A model generated the notes under the pieces. That model was given only the letters and a program-made list of their open reading frames with translations. It was not told where the DNA came from and ran no database searches. Of a stretch of 64,000 nucleotides of DNA, positions 35,004-44,871 are shown one piece after another. The stretch lies in the NCBI GenBank assembly GCA_001797315.1, contig MGPC01000021.1, positions 1 through 64,000 of the forward strand. The letters are read 5' to 3'. This DNA is from Curvibacter sp. GWA2_64_110 (GTDB lineage Bacteria > Pseudomonadota > Gammaproteobacteria > Burkholderiales > Burkholderiaceae_C). The position numbers and the translations under genes are program-made. The stretch's first letter is position 1, and every line of letters starts with the position of its first letter.

Positions 35004-36260
35004 ATGGACAGAAACAGACAAGCGCTCTCGGTTCTGATCGTCAGCACGCTGGCCTTCACCGTGTGTTTCATGGTGTGGATGATGTTCGGCGTGATCGGCA
35101 TCCCGATCAAGAAGGCGCTCAACCTCAATGCCACCGAGTTTGGCCTGCTCACGGCCACCCCGGTGCTCACCGGCTCACTCATTCGCGTGCCGCTGGGCAT
35201 CTGGACCGACAAGTACGGCGGCCGCATCGTCATGACCATCCTGATGGCGTTGACCGTGCCCGCGATCTGGCTGATGAGCTACGCCACGGCTTACTGGCAC
35301 TTCCTGGCCATCGGCCTGTTTGTCGGCTTGGCCGGCGGCTCGTTTTCGGTCGGCACGCCCTATGTGGCGCGCTGGTTTCCGAAGAGCCGCCAGGGCTTCG
35401 CCATGGGCGTCTATGGTGCCGGCAATTCGGGCGCCGCAGTCAACAAGTTCATCGCCCCGGCCCTGGTGGTGGCCTTCGGCTGGGCCATGGTGCCGCAGGT
35501 CTATGCCGCCATCATGCTCGGCACCGTGGTACTGTTCTGGTTCTTCAGCTACAGCGACCCCGCCCACCTGGTGCCCAGCAACGTCAAGTTCATGGACCAG
35601 CTCAAGGCGCTGAAGGACCCCAAGGTACTGAAGTACTGCCAGTACTACAGCATCGTGTTCGGCGGCTATGTGGCACTCTCGCTCTGGATGGTGCAGTACT
35701 ACGTCGGCGAGTACGGGCTGGACATCCGCGCCGCCGCGCTCTTGGCGGCCTGCTTCTCCTTGCCAGGCGGCGTGCTGCGCGCGGTCGGCGGCTGGTTGAG
35801 TGACAAATACGGTGCCCACAGCGTCACCTGGTGGGTGATGTGGGTGAGCTGGATCTGCCTGTTCCTGCTGAGCTACCCCCAGTTCGACTTCACGGTCACC
35901 ACCGTGAACGGCCCGAGGACCTTCCACATCGGCCTCAATGTCTATGCCTTCACCGCGCTGATGTTCCTGCTGGGCATTGCCTTTGCCTTCGGCAAGGCCA
36001 GCGTATTCAAGTACATCAGCGACGACTACACCGGCAACATCGGCACCATCAGCGGCGTCGTCGGCCTGGCCGGCGGTCTGGGTGGCTTCGTGCTGCCCAT
36101 CATGTTCGGCGCCTTGGTCGACATCACCGGCATCCGCTCCAGCGCCTTCATGCTGATGTACGGCGTGGTCTGGGTCTCGCTGATCTGGATGTACTGGACC
36201 GAAGTCCGGGGCACCGAGTTGATGGGCTCCAAGGCCAAGAATTTCAGCCTGCAGGGTTGA
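35004..36260 (+). CDS. narK: Nitrate transporter NarK1-type (MFS)
   Basis: 418 residues from ATG 35004, AAGGAG seven bases upstream; the TTG at 34998 lacks spacing. Twelve hydrophobic helices of the MFS nitrate/nitrite porter family, with the signature Gly-rich stretches GLAGGSFSVGTPYVARWFP and GVVGLAGGLGGFVLP and Arg in LTGSLIRVPLG. NarK1-type members are proposed nitrate/proton symporters. First gene of the nar operon under an FNR dyad. Confidence 0.93.
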   Translation: MDRNRQALSVLIVSTLAFTVCFMVWMMFGVIGIPIKKALNLNATEFGLLTATPVLTGSLIRVPLGIWTDKYGGRIVMTILMALTVPAIWLMSYATAYWHFLAIGLFVGLAGGSFSVGTPYVARWFPKSRQGFAMGVYGAGNSGAAVNKFIAPALVVAFGWAMVPQVYAAIMLGTVVLFWFFSYSDPAHLVPSNVKFMDQLKALKDPKVLKYCQYYSIVFGGYVALSLWMVQYYVGEYGLDIRAAALLAACFSLPGGVLRAVGGWLSDKYGAHSVTWWVMWVSWICLFLLSYPQFDFTVTTVNGPRTFHIGLNVYAFTALMFLLGIAFAFGKASVFKYISDDYTGNIGTISGVVGLAGGLGGFVLPIMFGALVDITGIRSSAFMLMYGVVWVSLIWMYWTEVRGTELMGSKAKNFSLQG

Positions 36261-36292
36261 AACACCATTTTCACGATCAGCAAGGACACCCT

Positions 36293-37933
36293 ATGAACAC
36301 GACAAGCAATGTGGGCCAGAACAGTGGTGGCGACATCGCCGACTGGCGCCCCGAAGATGAGCAGTTCTGGGAAAGCAGCGGCAAGAAAGTTGCCTACCGC
36401 AACCTGTGGATCTCGATACCTGCCCTGCTGTGCGGCTTCGCGGTCTGGGGCATGTGGGGCATCATCACGGTGCAGATGCTCAACCTGGGTTTCCCCTTCA
36501 CCCAGGCCGAGCTGTTCACACTGACCGCCATCGCCGGCATCTCCGGCGCGACCATGCGCATCCCGGCTTCCTTCCTGATCCGCATGGCCGGTGGCCGCAA
36601 CACCATCTTCCTGACCACCGCAATGCTGCTGGCCCCGGCCATCGGTACCGGCATTGCACTGCAGCACCCCGAGTGGCCGCTGTGGGTGTTCCAGCTCATG
36701 GCGCTGTGGTCGGGCGTGGGCGGCGGCAACTTCGCCTCATCGATGTCCAACATCAGCACCTTCTTCCCCAAGCGCCTGCAGGGCACGGCGCTGGGTCTGA
36801 ATGCAGGCCTGGGCAACTTCGGCGTCACGACCATGCAGGTGGTGATTCCGCTGGTGATGACCATCGGCCTGTTCGGTGTCTTCGGCGGTGAATCCAAGGC
36901 ACTGGTGAAGGACAGCGGCTGGATCTTCGGCAAGATCGCCGCCGGCACGCCGACCTATATCCAGAACGCCGGCTTTGCCTGGGTGCTGTCCCTGGTGCCG
37001 TTGTCGATCCTGTGCTGGTTCGGCATGAACAACCTGAAGACGGTGACGCCGGCCGCCGGCTCGCCCATCACCGCCTTCCTGAAGATCACCTACCTGTACT
37101 CGCTCGCCTTCGTGCCCTCGATCGGGATGCTCTACCTCTACCTGCCTGCACCCACCGGCCTGGGTCTGTTGAACATGTGGGTGGCGATTCCGTTGGACAT
37201 CATCGCCGCCTTGCTCGTGATGAAGCTGGCGGCCTTCGGCACGATGAAAGAGAACGTCGCCAAGCAGTTCGAGATCTTCAAGAACAAGCACACATGGTCG
37301 ATGACGGCACTCTACGTCGTCACCTTCGGCAGTTTCATCGGCTTCTCGATGGCGCTGCCACTGGCGATCACGGTGATCTTCGGCTTCAGCCATGTGCCGG
37401 ATGCGGCCGGCTTGCTGACCCATACCACCAAGAACCCGAACGCGCCTTCAGCCCTGACCTATGCCTGGATCGGCCCTTTTGTCGGTGCGGCAGTGCGTCC
37501 CCTCGGCGGCTGGATCTCGGACAAGGTGGGTGGCTCCATCGTCACCCAGATCATCTCGGCCATCATGGTCGTTGCCTCGGCCGCGGTGGGCTACGTGATG
37601 ATGCAGGCCTACGGCTCGGCCACGCCCGAGCAGTACTTCCCCATGTTCATGGGCCTGTTCATCCTGCTGTTTGCGGCCAGCGGCGTCGGCAACGGCTCGA
37701 CCTTCCGCAGTGTGGGGTTCATCTTCGATCGCCAACAGGCCGGGCCGGTGCTGGGCTGGACCTCGGCCGTGGCGGCCTATGGCGCCTTCATCGCTCCGGT
37801 GCTGATCGGCCAGCAGATCAAGGCCGGCACACCGCAATTTGCCTTCTATGGCTTCGCCGTGTTCTATGCCGTGTGCCTGGTACTGAACTGGTGGTTCTAC
37901 CTGCGCACGAACGCCTACGTGAAGAACCCTTGA
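36293..37933 (+). CDS. Nitrate/nitrite antiporter NarK2-type (MFS)
   Basis: 546 residues from ATG 36293. Cytoplasmic N-terminal tail (1-45) and twelve helices; signature GVGGGNFASSMSNISTFFPKRLQG and GNGSTFRSVGF, with Arg in ATMRIPASFL. NarK2-type members exchange nitrate for nitrite. Tandem with NarK1 32 bases earlier; in some relatives the two are fused, here they are separate genes. Extended loop near GESKALVKDSGW accounts for extra length. Confidence 0.92.
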   Translation: MNTTSNVGQNSGGDIADWRPEDEQFWESSGKKVAYRNLWISIPALLCGFAVWGMWGIITVQMLNLGFPFTQAELFTLTAIAGISGATMRIPASFLIRMAGGRNTIFLTTAMLLAPAIGTGIALQHPEWPLWVFQLMALWSGVGGGNFASSMSNISTFFPKRLQGTALGLNAGLGNFGVTTMQVVIPLVMTIGLFGVFGGESKALVKDSGWIFGKIAAGTPTYIQNAGFAWVLSLVPLSILCWFGMNNLKTVTPAAGSPITAFLKITYLYSLAFVPSIGMLYLYLPAPTGLGLLNMWVAIPLDIIAALLVMKLAAFGTMKENVAKQFEIFKNKHTWSMTALYVVTFGSFIGFSMALPLAITVIFGFSHVPDAAGLLTHTTKNPNAPSALTYAWIGPFVGAAVRPLGGWISDKVGGSIVTQIISAIMVVASAAVGYVMMQAYGSATPEQYFPMFMGLFILLFAASGVGNGSTFRSVGFIFDRQQAGPVLGWTSAVAAYGAFIAPVLIGQQIKAGTPQFAFYGFAVFYAVCLVLNWWFYLRTNAYVKNP

Positions 37934-37984
37934 GAAGCCATGAATCTTTCTACTGCGCGAACCGATCTGCGGCCTGTGCTGCTC

Positions 37985-38002
37985 GCCGTACGGGTGTACG
38001 GC
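37985..38002. other. Short hairpin in the narK2-narG gap
   Basis: GCCGTAC-GGGT-GTACGGC, a 7-bp stem with 4-base loop, in the 169-base gap between narK2 and narG. Without a T-tract; may modulate or process the mRNA. No FNR dyad is seen in this gap. Confidence 0.4.
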
Positions 38003-38102
38003 TGCGCAGCTCGGCCACACCTCGGCTCGCTCGCGACGAAATCTTCACGGCTTCTCGCGCCACACGACTGACACCTCACCTCTCAGCACCACGGAGACTC
38101 TC

Positions 38103-41100
38103 ATGAGCCACTTTCTCGATCGACTGAGCTACTTCTCAAGCCCGAAGGAGCCGTTCTCCAACGCGCACGGCATCACCACCGGCGAAGACCGCACCTGGGA
38201 AGATGCCTACCGCAACCGCTGGGCCCACGACAAGATCGTGCGCTCCACCCACGGTGTGAACTGCACCGGCTCCTGCTCGTGGAAGATCTACGTCAAGGGC
38301 GGCATCGTCACCTGGGAGACCCAGCAGACCGACTACCCGCGCACCCGCTGGGACATGCCCAACCACGAGCCGCGCGGCTGCGCCCGCGGTGCCAGCTACA
38401 GCTGGTACCTCTACAGCGCCAATCGCGTCAAGTACCCCATGGTGCGCGGGCGCCTGCTCAAGCTCTGGCGTGAAGCGCGTCTCTCAAACGAGCCGGTTGA
38501 TGCCTGGGCCTCGATTGCCGACAGCAATGCCAAGCGCCGCGAGTACCAGAGCGTGCGCGGCCTCGGCGGCTTTGTCCGCTCCAGTTGGGACGAAGTCAAC
38601 GAGATGATCGCCGCGGCCAATATCTACACCGTCAAGAAGCACGGCCCGGACCGCGTGATCGGCTTCTCGCCGATTCCGGCCATGTCCATGGTGTCGTATG
38701 CCGCCGGCAGCCGCTACCTGAGCCTGCTGGGCGGCGTGTGCATGAGCTTCTACGACTGGTACTGCGACCTGCCGCCGGCCAGCCCCCAGATCTGGGGCGA
38801 GCAGACCGACGTGCCGGAATCGGCCGACTGGTACAACTCGACCTACATCATCGCCTGGGGCTCCAACGTGCCGCAGACGCGCACGCCGGACGCCCACTTC
38901 TTCACCGAAGTTCGCTACAAGGGCACCAAGACAGTGGCCATCACGCCCGACTACGCCGAGATCTCCAAGCTGGCCGATATCTGGATGCACCCCAAGCAGG
39001 GCACGGACGCTGCTTTGGCCATGGCCATGGGTCATGTGATCCTGAAGGAGTTCTACTTCGACAAGCGCAGTGCCTACTTCGACGACTACGCCCGCCGTTA
39101 CACCGACCTGCCCATGCTGGTGATGCTCAAGGAGCAGAAGGCACCGAACGGCGAAACCATCCTGGTACCCGACCGTTATGTACGTGCCAGCGACTTCAAC
39201 GGCAAGCTCGGCCAGGCCAACAACCCCGAGTGGAAAACCGTGGCCTTCAACGAGGATGGCAAGGTGGTGCTGCCCAACGGTGCCATTGGTTTCCGCTGGG
39301 GCCCGGACGGCCGTGCCGATGCCGGCCAGTGGAACCTCGAATCGAAGGAAGCGCGCCACGGCGGTGACGTCAAGCTCAAGCTCTCGGTGCTCGAAGGCAA
39401 CAGCCCCAGCAGCGAGACCGCCCGGGTGGGGTTCCCCTATTTCGGCGGTATTGAATCCGAGCACTTCCCCAACAACACCACCGGCGCTGCCAGCAGCAAC
39501 GTGCTGGTGCGCACCGTGCCGGTCCAGCGCATTGCACTGGGCAAGGAAGGTGACAAGCGCGAAGCCCTGGTGGCGACCGTGTTCGATCTGCAGGCCGCCA
39601 ACTATGGTGTCGCGCGCGGCATCGCCGGCGAGCTGGCCGCCAGCAGCTTCGACGACGACACGCCCTACACCCCGGCCTGGCAGGAGAAGATCACCGGCGT
39701 GCCGCGTCAGCAGCTCATCACCGTGGCACGCCAGTTTGCCGACAACGCCGAAAAGACCAAGGGCAAGTCCATGGTCATCATCGGTGCGGCCATGAACCAC
39801 TGGTACCACAGCGATATGAACTACCGCGGCGTCATCAACATGCTGATGATGTGCGGCTGTATCGGCCAGAGCGGCGGCGGCTGGGCCCACTACGTGGGTC
39901 AGGAAAAGCTGCGCCCCCAGACCGGCTGGACGGCCCTGGCCTTCGCGCTGGACTGGATCCGTCCGCCGCGCCAGATGAACTCCACCAGCTTCTTCTACGC
40001 CCACACTGACCAGTGGCGCTACGAGAAACTCGGCATGGAAGAAGTTCTCTCGCCCCTGGCCGACAAGAAGATGTACGGCGGCAGCATGATCGACTACAAC
40101 GTGCGCGCCGAGCGCATGGGCTGGTTGCCCTCCGCCCCGCAACTGCAGACCAACCCGATGCAGGTGGTGAAGGACGCCGTGGCAGCCGGCATGGACCCGA
40201 AGGACTACGCGGTCAAGGGTCTGAAGGACGGCACGCTCAAGATGAGTTGTGAGGACCCGGACCACCCGGCCAACTGGCCGCGCAACATGTTCGTCTGGCG
40301 TTCCAACATCCTGGGCTCCAGCGGCAAGGGCCATGAGTACTTCCTCAAGCACCTGCTGGGCACCAGCCACGGTGTGCAGGGCAAGGACCTCGGCCGCGAC
40401 GAGGCCAAGCCGACCGAGGTGGTGTGGCATGACCAGGCCCCGGAAGGCAAGCTCGACCTGCTGGTCACGCTGGACTTCCGCATGAGCACGACCTGCCTGT
40501 ACTCCGACATCGTGCTTCCCACGGCCACCTGGTACGAGAAGAACGACCTCAACACCAGCGACATGCACCCCTTCATCCACCCGCTGTCCACGGCGGTGGA
40601 CCCGGCCTGGCAGAGCAAGAGCGACTGGGAGATCTACAAGGGTTTCGCCAAGAAGTTCAGCGAGCTGTGCGTCGGCCACCTGGGCGTGGAGCGCGAGATG
40701 GTGCTGTCGCCGCTGATGCACGACTCACCCGCCGAACTGGCACAACCGTTCGGCGTGCAGGATTGGAAGAAGGGCGAGTGCGACCTGATCCCCGGCAAGA
40801 CCGCGCCCAACATGGTGGTGGTCGAGCGCGACTACCCCAATCTGTACAAGCGCTTCACCGCCCTGGGCCCCTTGATGAACAAGGTGGGCAACGGCGGCAA
40901 GGGCATTGCCTGGAACACCCAGACCGAGGTCAAGCAGCTCGGCGAACTCAATGGCGTGGTGAAGACCGAAGGCGTGACCTGCGGCATGCCGAAGATCGAG
41001 ACCGACATAGACGCCTGCGAAGTCGTTCTGCAACTGGCCCCGGAAACCAACGGCCACGTGGCGGTGAAAGCCTGGGAAGCCCTGGGCAAGCAGACCGGCC

Positions 41101-41906
41101 GTGACCACAAGCACCTGGCTCTGTACCGAGAAGACGAGAAGATCCGCTTCCGCGACATCCAGGCCCAGCCGCGCAAGATCATCTCGTCGCCGACCTGGAG
41201 CGGCATCGAAAGCGAAACCGTGTCCTACAACGCCGGCTATACCAACGTGCATGAGCTGATCCCATGGCGCACCCTGACCGGGCGCCAGCAGTTCTACCTG
41301 GATCACCCGTGGATGACGGCCTTCGGTGAAAACTTCACCAGCTATCGTCCGCCGGTGGACCTGAAGACCACGGCCGGTATTCATGGCATCAAATCCAACG
41401 GCAACACCGAGATCCTGCTGAACTTCATCACACCGCACCAGAAATGGGGGATCCACTCCACCTACTCGGACAACCTGATGATGCTCACGCTCAACCGCGG
41501 CGGCCCGGTGATCTGGCTCAGCGAGGACGACGCCAAGAATGCCGGCATCGTGGACAACGACTGGGTCGAACTGTTCAACATCAACGGCGCCATTGCGGCC
41601 CGGGCGGTGGTAAGCCAGCGCGTCAATCCCGGCATGGTCATGATGTACCACGCGCAGGAAAAGATCATCAATACCCCCGGCTCGGAAATCACCGGGGCAC
41701 GCGGCGGCATCCACAACTCGGTGACGCGCATCGTGCTCAAACCCACGCACATGATCGGCGGCTACGCGCAGTTCAGCTACGGCTTCAACTACTACGGAAC
41801 CATCGGCACCAACCGTGACGAGTTCGTCGTGGTGCGCAAGATGAACAAGGTGGACTGGCTGGATGGCACCGCCACCACGTCCACCAGCACTGGCGCCCAC
41901 GCCTAA
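38103..41906 (+). CDS. narG: Respiratory nitrate reductase alpha subunit
   Basis: 1267 residues. Catalytic Mo-bis-MGD subunit reducing nitrate to nitrite on the cytoplasmic side of the membrane. N-terminal [4Fe-4S] ligands H50, C54, C58, C93 in the unusual His-x3-Cys-x3-Cys pattern of NarG. Mo-ligand region FYDWYCDLPPASPQIWGEQTDVPES is intact. C-terminal part has the expected VSYNAGYTNVHELIPWRTL and GPVIWLSEDDA blocks. Length normal (about 1240-1270). Stop is 10 bases before narH. Confidence 0.96.
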   Translation: MSHFLDRLSYFSSPKEPFSNAHGITTGEDRTWEDAYRNRWAHDKIVRSTHGVNCTGSCSWKIYVKGGIVTWETQQTDYPRTRWDMPNHEPRGCARGASYSWYLYSANRVKYPMVRGRLLKLWREARLSNEPVDAWASIADSNAKRREYQSVRGLGGFVRSSWDEVNEMIAAANIYTVKKHGPDRVIGFSPIPAMSMVSYAAGSRYLSLLGGVCMSFYDWYCDLPPASPQIWGEQTDVPESADWYNSTYIIAWGSNVPQTRTPDAHFFTEVRYKGTKTVAITPDYAEISKLADIWMHPKQGTDAALAMAMGHVILKEFYFDKRSAYFDDYARRYTDLPMLVMLKEQKAPNGETILVPDRYVRASDFNGKLGQANNPEWKTVAFNEDGKVVLPNGAIGFRWGPDGRADAGQWNLESKEARHGGDVKLKLSVLEGNSPSSETARVGFPYFGGIESEHFPNNTTGAASSNVLVRTVPVQRIALGKEGDKREALVATVFDLQAANYGVARGIAGELAASSFDDDTPYTPAWQEKITGVPRQQLITVARQFADNAEKTKGKSMVIIGAAMNHWYHSDMNYRGVINMLMMCGCIGQSGGGWAHYVGQEKLRPQTGWTALAFALDWIRPPRQMNSTSFFYAHTDQWRYEKLGMEEVLSPLADKKMYGGSMIDYNVRAERMGWLPSAPQLQTNPMQVVKDAVAAGMDPKDYAVKGLKDGTLKMSCEDPDHPANWPRNMFVWRSNILGSSGKGHEYFLKHLLGTSHGVQGKDLGRDEAKPTEVVWHDQAPEGKLDLLVTLDFRMSTTCLYSDIVLPTATWYEKNDLNTSDMHPFIHPLSTAVDPAWQSKSDWEIYKGFAKKFSELCVGHLGVEREMVLSPLMHDSPAELAQPFGVQDWKKGECDLIPGKTAPNMVVVERDYPNLYKRFTALGPLMNKVGNGGKGIAWNTQTEVKQLGELNGVVKTEGVTCGMPKIETDIDACEVVLQLAPETNGHVAVKAWEALGKQTGRDHKHLALYREDEKIRFRDIQAQPRKIISSPTWSGIESETVSYNAGYTNVHELIPWRTLTGRQQFYLDHPWMTAFGENFTSYRPPVDLKTTAGIHGIKSNGNTEILLNFITPHQKWGIHSTYSDNLMMLTLNRGGPVIWLSEDDAKNAGIVDNDWVELFNINGAIAARAVVSQRVNPGMVMMYHAQEKIINTPGSEITGARGGIHNSVTRIVLKPTHMIGGYAQFSYGFNYYGTIGTNRDEFVVVRKMNKVDWLDGTATTSTSTGAHA

Positions 41907-41916
41907 GGAGAAGACC

Positions 41917-43440
41917 ATGAAAATCCGCGCACAAATCGGCATGGTGCTGAACCTGGACAAGTGCATCGGCTGCCACACCTGTTCGGTCACCTGCAAGAAC
42001 GTCTGGACCAGCCGCAAAGGCATGGAGTACGCCTGGTTCAACAACGTCGAAACGAAACCCGGCATCGGCTATCCCAAGGAGTGGGAAAACCAGGACAAGT
42101 GGAACGGCGGCTGGGTCCGTAAATCGAACGGCAGCATCGAGCCGCGCCAGGGGGCCAAGTGGAAGTTGCTCATGCGCATCTTCGCCAACCCTAACCTGCC
42201 GCAGATCGACGACTACTACGAGCCCTTCACCTTCGACTATGACCACCTGCAGTCGGCGCCGGAAATGAAGGCGGCCCCCACCGCACGGCCGCGCAGCCTG
42301 ATCACGGGGCAACGCATGGAGAAGATCGAGTGGGGCCCGAACTGGGAGGAAATCCTGGGCGGTGAATTCAGCAAGCGTTCGAAGGACAAGAACTTCGACG
42401 ACGTGCAGAAGGACATCTACGGCCAGTTCGAGAACACCTTCATGATGTACCTGCCGCGCCTGTGCGAGCACTGTCTGAACCCGGCCTGCGTGGCGTCCTG
42501 CCCCTCGGGCTCGATCTACAAGCGCGAGGAAGACGGCATCGTGCTGATCGACCAGGACAAGTGCCGCGGCTGGCGCATGTGCGTATCCGGCTGCCCCTAC
42601 AAGAAGATCTACTACAACTGGGAATCGGGCAAGGCCGAGAAGTGCATCTTCTGCTACCCGCGTATCGAGGCCGGCCAACCCACCGTGTGCTCGGAGACCT
42701 GCGTCGGCCGCATCCGCTACCTCGGCGTGCTGCTGTATGACGCCGATCGCATCGCTGACGCGGCCAGCGTCGAGCACGACCGCGACCTGTACCAGGCTCA
42801 ACTGGACATCTTCCTGGACCCGAACGATCCGAAGGTGATCGAACAGGCTCGCATCGACGGCATCCCGGATGCCTGGATGGATGCTGCGCGCAAGAGCCCG
42901 GTCTACAAGATGGCGGTGGAATGGAAGGTGGCTCTGCCCCTGCACCCCGAGTACCGCACCCTGCCCATGGTCTGGTACGTACCGCCGCTCTCGCCCATCA
43001 CGGCAGCGGCCAACGCCGGCGACATCGGCATCAACGGCGAGATCCCCGACGTCAAGCAACTGCGCATCCCGGTCAAGTACCTGGCCAACCTGCTGACGGC
43101 TGGCGATACGCTGCCGGTGGAACGTGCCCTGGAACGCATGCTGGCCATGCGCGCCTACCAGCGCGAAAAGCACGTGGAAGGCCGCATCAACACCAGCGCA
43201 CTGCAGCAGGTGCAGATGACGCAGGCCGAGGTGGAAGAGATGTACCAGATCATGGCCATCGCCAACTACGAAGACCGCTTCGTCATCCCGAGCTCGCACC
43301 GCGAGTATGCCGAGAACACCTTCGACATGCGCGGCGGCTGCGGCTTCTCGTTTGGCAACGGCTGTTCCGACGGCGCCAGCGAGGCCAGCCTCTTCGGCAG
43401 CGGCAAACGTAGAACGATACCCATCAAGGCGGGGGTCTGA
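41917..43440 (+). CDS. narH: Respiratory nitrate reductase beta subunit
   Basis: 507 residues, ATG 41917 with AAGGAGAAGACC. Iron-sulfur electron wire from NarI to NarG. Four Cys clusters seen: CIGCHTCSVTC (C16, C19, C22, C26), CEHCLNPACVASCP, CRGWRMCVSGCP where the second Cys position is Trp (marks the [3Fe-4S] cluster), and CIFCYP...CSETC. Membrane-associated by NarI. Confidence 0.96.
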   Translation: MKIRAQIGMVLNLDKCIGCHTCSVTCKNVWTSRKGMEYAWFNNVETKPGIGYPKEWENQDKWNGGWVRKSNGSIEPRQGAKWKLLMRIFANPNLPQIDDYYEPFTFDYDHLQSAPEMKAAPTARPRSLITGQRMEKIEWGPNWEEILGGEFSKRSKDKNFDDVQKDIYGQFENTFMMYLPRLCEHCLNPACVASCPSGSIYKREEDGIVLIDQDKCRGWRMCVSGCPYKKIYYNWESGKAEKCIFCYPRIEAGQPTVCSETCVGRIRYLGVLLYDADRIADAASVEHDRDLYQAQLDIFLDPNDPKVIEQARIDGIPDAWMDAARKSPVYKMAVEWKVALPLHPEYRTLPMVWYVPPLSPITAAANAGDIGINGEIPDVKQLRIPVKYLANLLTAGDTLPVERALERMLAMRAYQREKHVEGRINTSALQQVQMTQAEVEEMYQIMAIANYEDRFVIPSSHREYAENTFDMRGGCGFSFGNGCSDGASEASLFGSGKRRTIPIKAGV

Positions 43441-43442
43441 TC

Positions 43443-44123
43443 ATGTCCAAACAAGCCACCCTGACTCTGCGCGTACTGGCCCGTCTGTTGGGTTACCCCG
43501 ACGCTGAGTTGCGTGCCCACCTGGGCGACCTGAGCGCCGCGCTGCACAGAGAACAGGCCCTCGGCACCACCCGCCTGAGCGAGCTGGATGCACTGCTCAA
43601 GTCCATGCGGACACGCGACCCGATCGAACTGGAAGCCGACTACGTACAACTGTTCGATCGCGGCCGCGCCACTTCGCTGCACCTGTTCGAGCATGTGCAC
43701 GGCGACAGCCGCGACCGCGGCCCGGCCATGATCGATCTGGCACAGACCTACGAAAAAGCCGGCCTGTACCTGGCCGAAGGCGAACTGCCCGACTATCTGC
43801 CGGTGGTGCTGGAGTTCGTCTCCACGCAACCGATGAAAGAAGCCCGCGCCTTCCTGGGGGAGATGGCACACATCCTCAACGCCATCTTCAGCGCCCTGGT
43901 CAAACGCGAGAGCCCCTACGCCAGCGTACTGGGTGCACTGCTGGAGATCGCCGGCGAAAAGACCCAGGCCGTGAAAGTGGTGGAGGACGAGCCGCTGGAC
44001 CAGGCCTGGGAAGAACCCATGGCCTTTGACGGCTGCTCGACCCAGGGCCAGGCCAAGCCGGGCCAGCCCCAACCCGTCCACATCGTCAGGAATGTTGCGC
44101 AGCCCGCTGCGCCAGGAGCATGA
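43443..44123 (+). CDS. narJ: Nitrate reductase assembly chaperone (delta subunit)
   Basis: 226 residues. Cytoplasmic chaperone that keeps apo-NarGH competent for molybdenum cofactor insertion. Family blocks: VLARLLGYPDAELRAHL, ELEADYVQLFDRGRATSLHLFEHVHGDSRDRGPAMIDL, LPDYLPVVLEF. Starts two bases after the narH stop. Confidence 0.94.
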   Translation: MSKQATLTLRVLARLLGYPDAELRAHLGDLSAALHREQALGTTRLSELDALLKSMRTRDPIELEADYVQLFDRGRATSLHLFEHVHGDSRDRGPAMIDLAQTYEKAGLYLAEGELPDYLPVVLEFVSTQPMKEARAFLGEMAHILNAIFSALVKRESPYASVLGALLEIAGEKTQAVKVVEDEPLDQAWEEPMAFDGCSTQGQAKPGQPQPVHIVRNVAQPAAPGA

Positions 44124-44125
44124 GC

Positions 44126-44860
44126 ATGAGCTACATCAACCAGTTCGTCTTCGGAATCTACCCCTACATCTGCCTCACGGTCTTCCTGCTGGGCAGCCTG
44201 GTGCGCTTCGACCGCGACCAGTACACCTGGAAAAGCGACTCGTCGCAACTGCTCAAGGCCGGCCAGTTGCGCTGGGGCAGCAACCTGTTCCACGTGGGCA
44301 TCCTCTTCCTCTTCTTCGGCCACTCGGTGGGCATGCTGACGCCGCACTTTGTCTATGAGCCCTTCATGAGCGCCGGCGCCAAGCAGTTGATGGCCATGGT
44401 GTCGGGCGGTCTGTTCGGCGTGCTCGGCTTCATCGGCGTCACGCTGCTGCTGCACCGCCGCCTGGCCGAGCCGCGCATCCGCGCCACCAGCAAAACCAGC
44501 GACATCGTGCTACTTCTCCTGCTCTGGCTGCAGTTCGCGCTCGGCCTGGCCACCATCCCGCTCTCCGCCCACCATCTGGACGGCAGCATGATGCTGGTGC
44601 TGGCCGAGTGGGCGCAGCGCATCGTCACCTTCCGCAGTGGTGCCGCCGACCTGCTGCTGCAGGCCGACTGGGTCTTCAAGGCGCACATGTTCCTCGGCAT
44701 GAGCATCTTCTTCATATTCCCCTTCACGCGCCTGGTGCACGTCTGGAGCGGCTTTGCCGCGGTCGGCTATCTGGTTCGCCCCTACCAGGTCGTACGCAGC
44801 CGACGCCTGAACCTGCCGGCTGGCCACAACCTGCCGCGTCGCCCCGGCGCCGGCGTCTGA
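44126..44860 (+). CDS. narI: Respiratory nitrate reductase gamma subunit (cytochrome b)
   Basis: 244 residues from ATG 44126 (AGGAG 7 bases upstream); the ATG at 44120 overlaps narJ but has no room for a ribosome site. From this start the four heme-b ligands fall at H56, H66, H187, H205, the same numbering I recall for E. coli NarI. Five membrane helices; oxidises quinol on the periplasmic side and passes electrons to NarH. Confidence 0.95.
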   Translation: MSYINQFVFGIYPYICLTVFLLGSLVRFDRDQYTWKSDSSQLLKAGQLRWGSNLFHVGILFLFFGHSVGMLTPHFVYEPFMSAGAKQLMAMVSGGLFGVLGFIGVTLLLHRRLAEPRIRATSKTSDIVLLLLLWLQFALGLATIPLSAHHLDGSMMLVLAEWAQRIVTFRSGAADLLLQADWVFKAHMFLGMSIFFIFPFTRLVHVWSGFAAVGYLVRPYQVVRSRRLNLPAGHNLPRRPGAGV

Positions 44861-44871
44861 AGGGGTACACC

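Noticed and set aside
38484-40721. 745-codon minus-strand ORF opposite narG
   Set aside because: Pure shadow of narG in GC-rich DNA; low-complexity His/Ala/Val/Gly composition and no domain, while the plus strand is a complete, motif-rich NarG.
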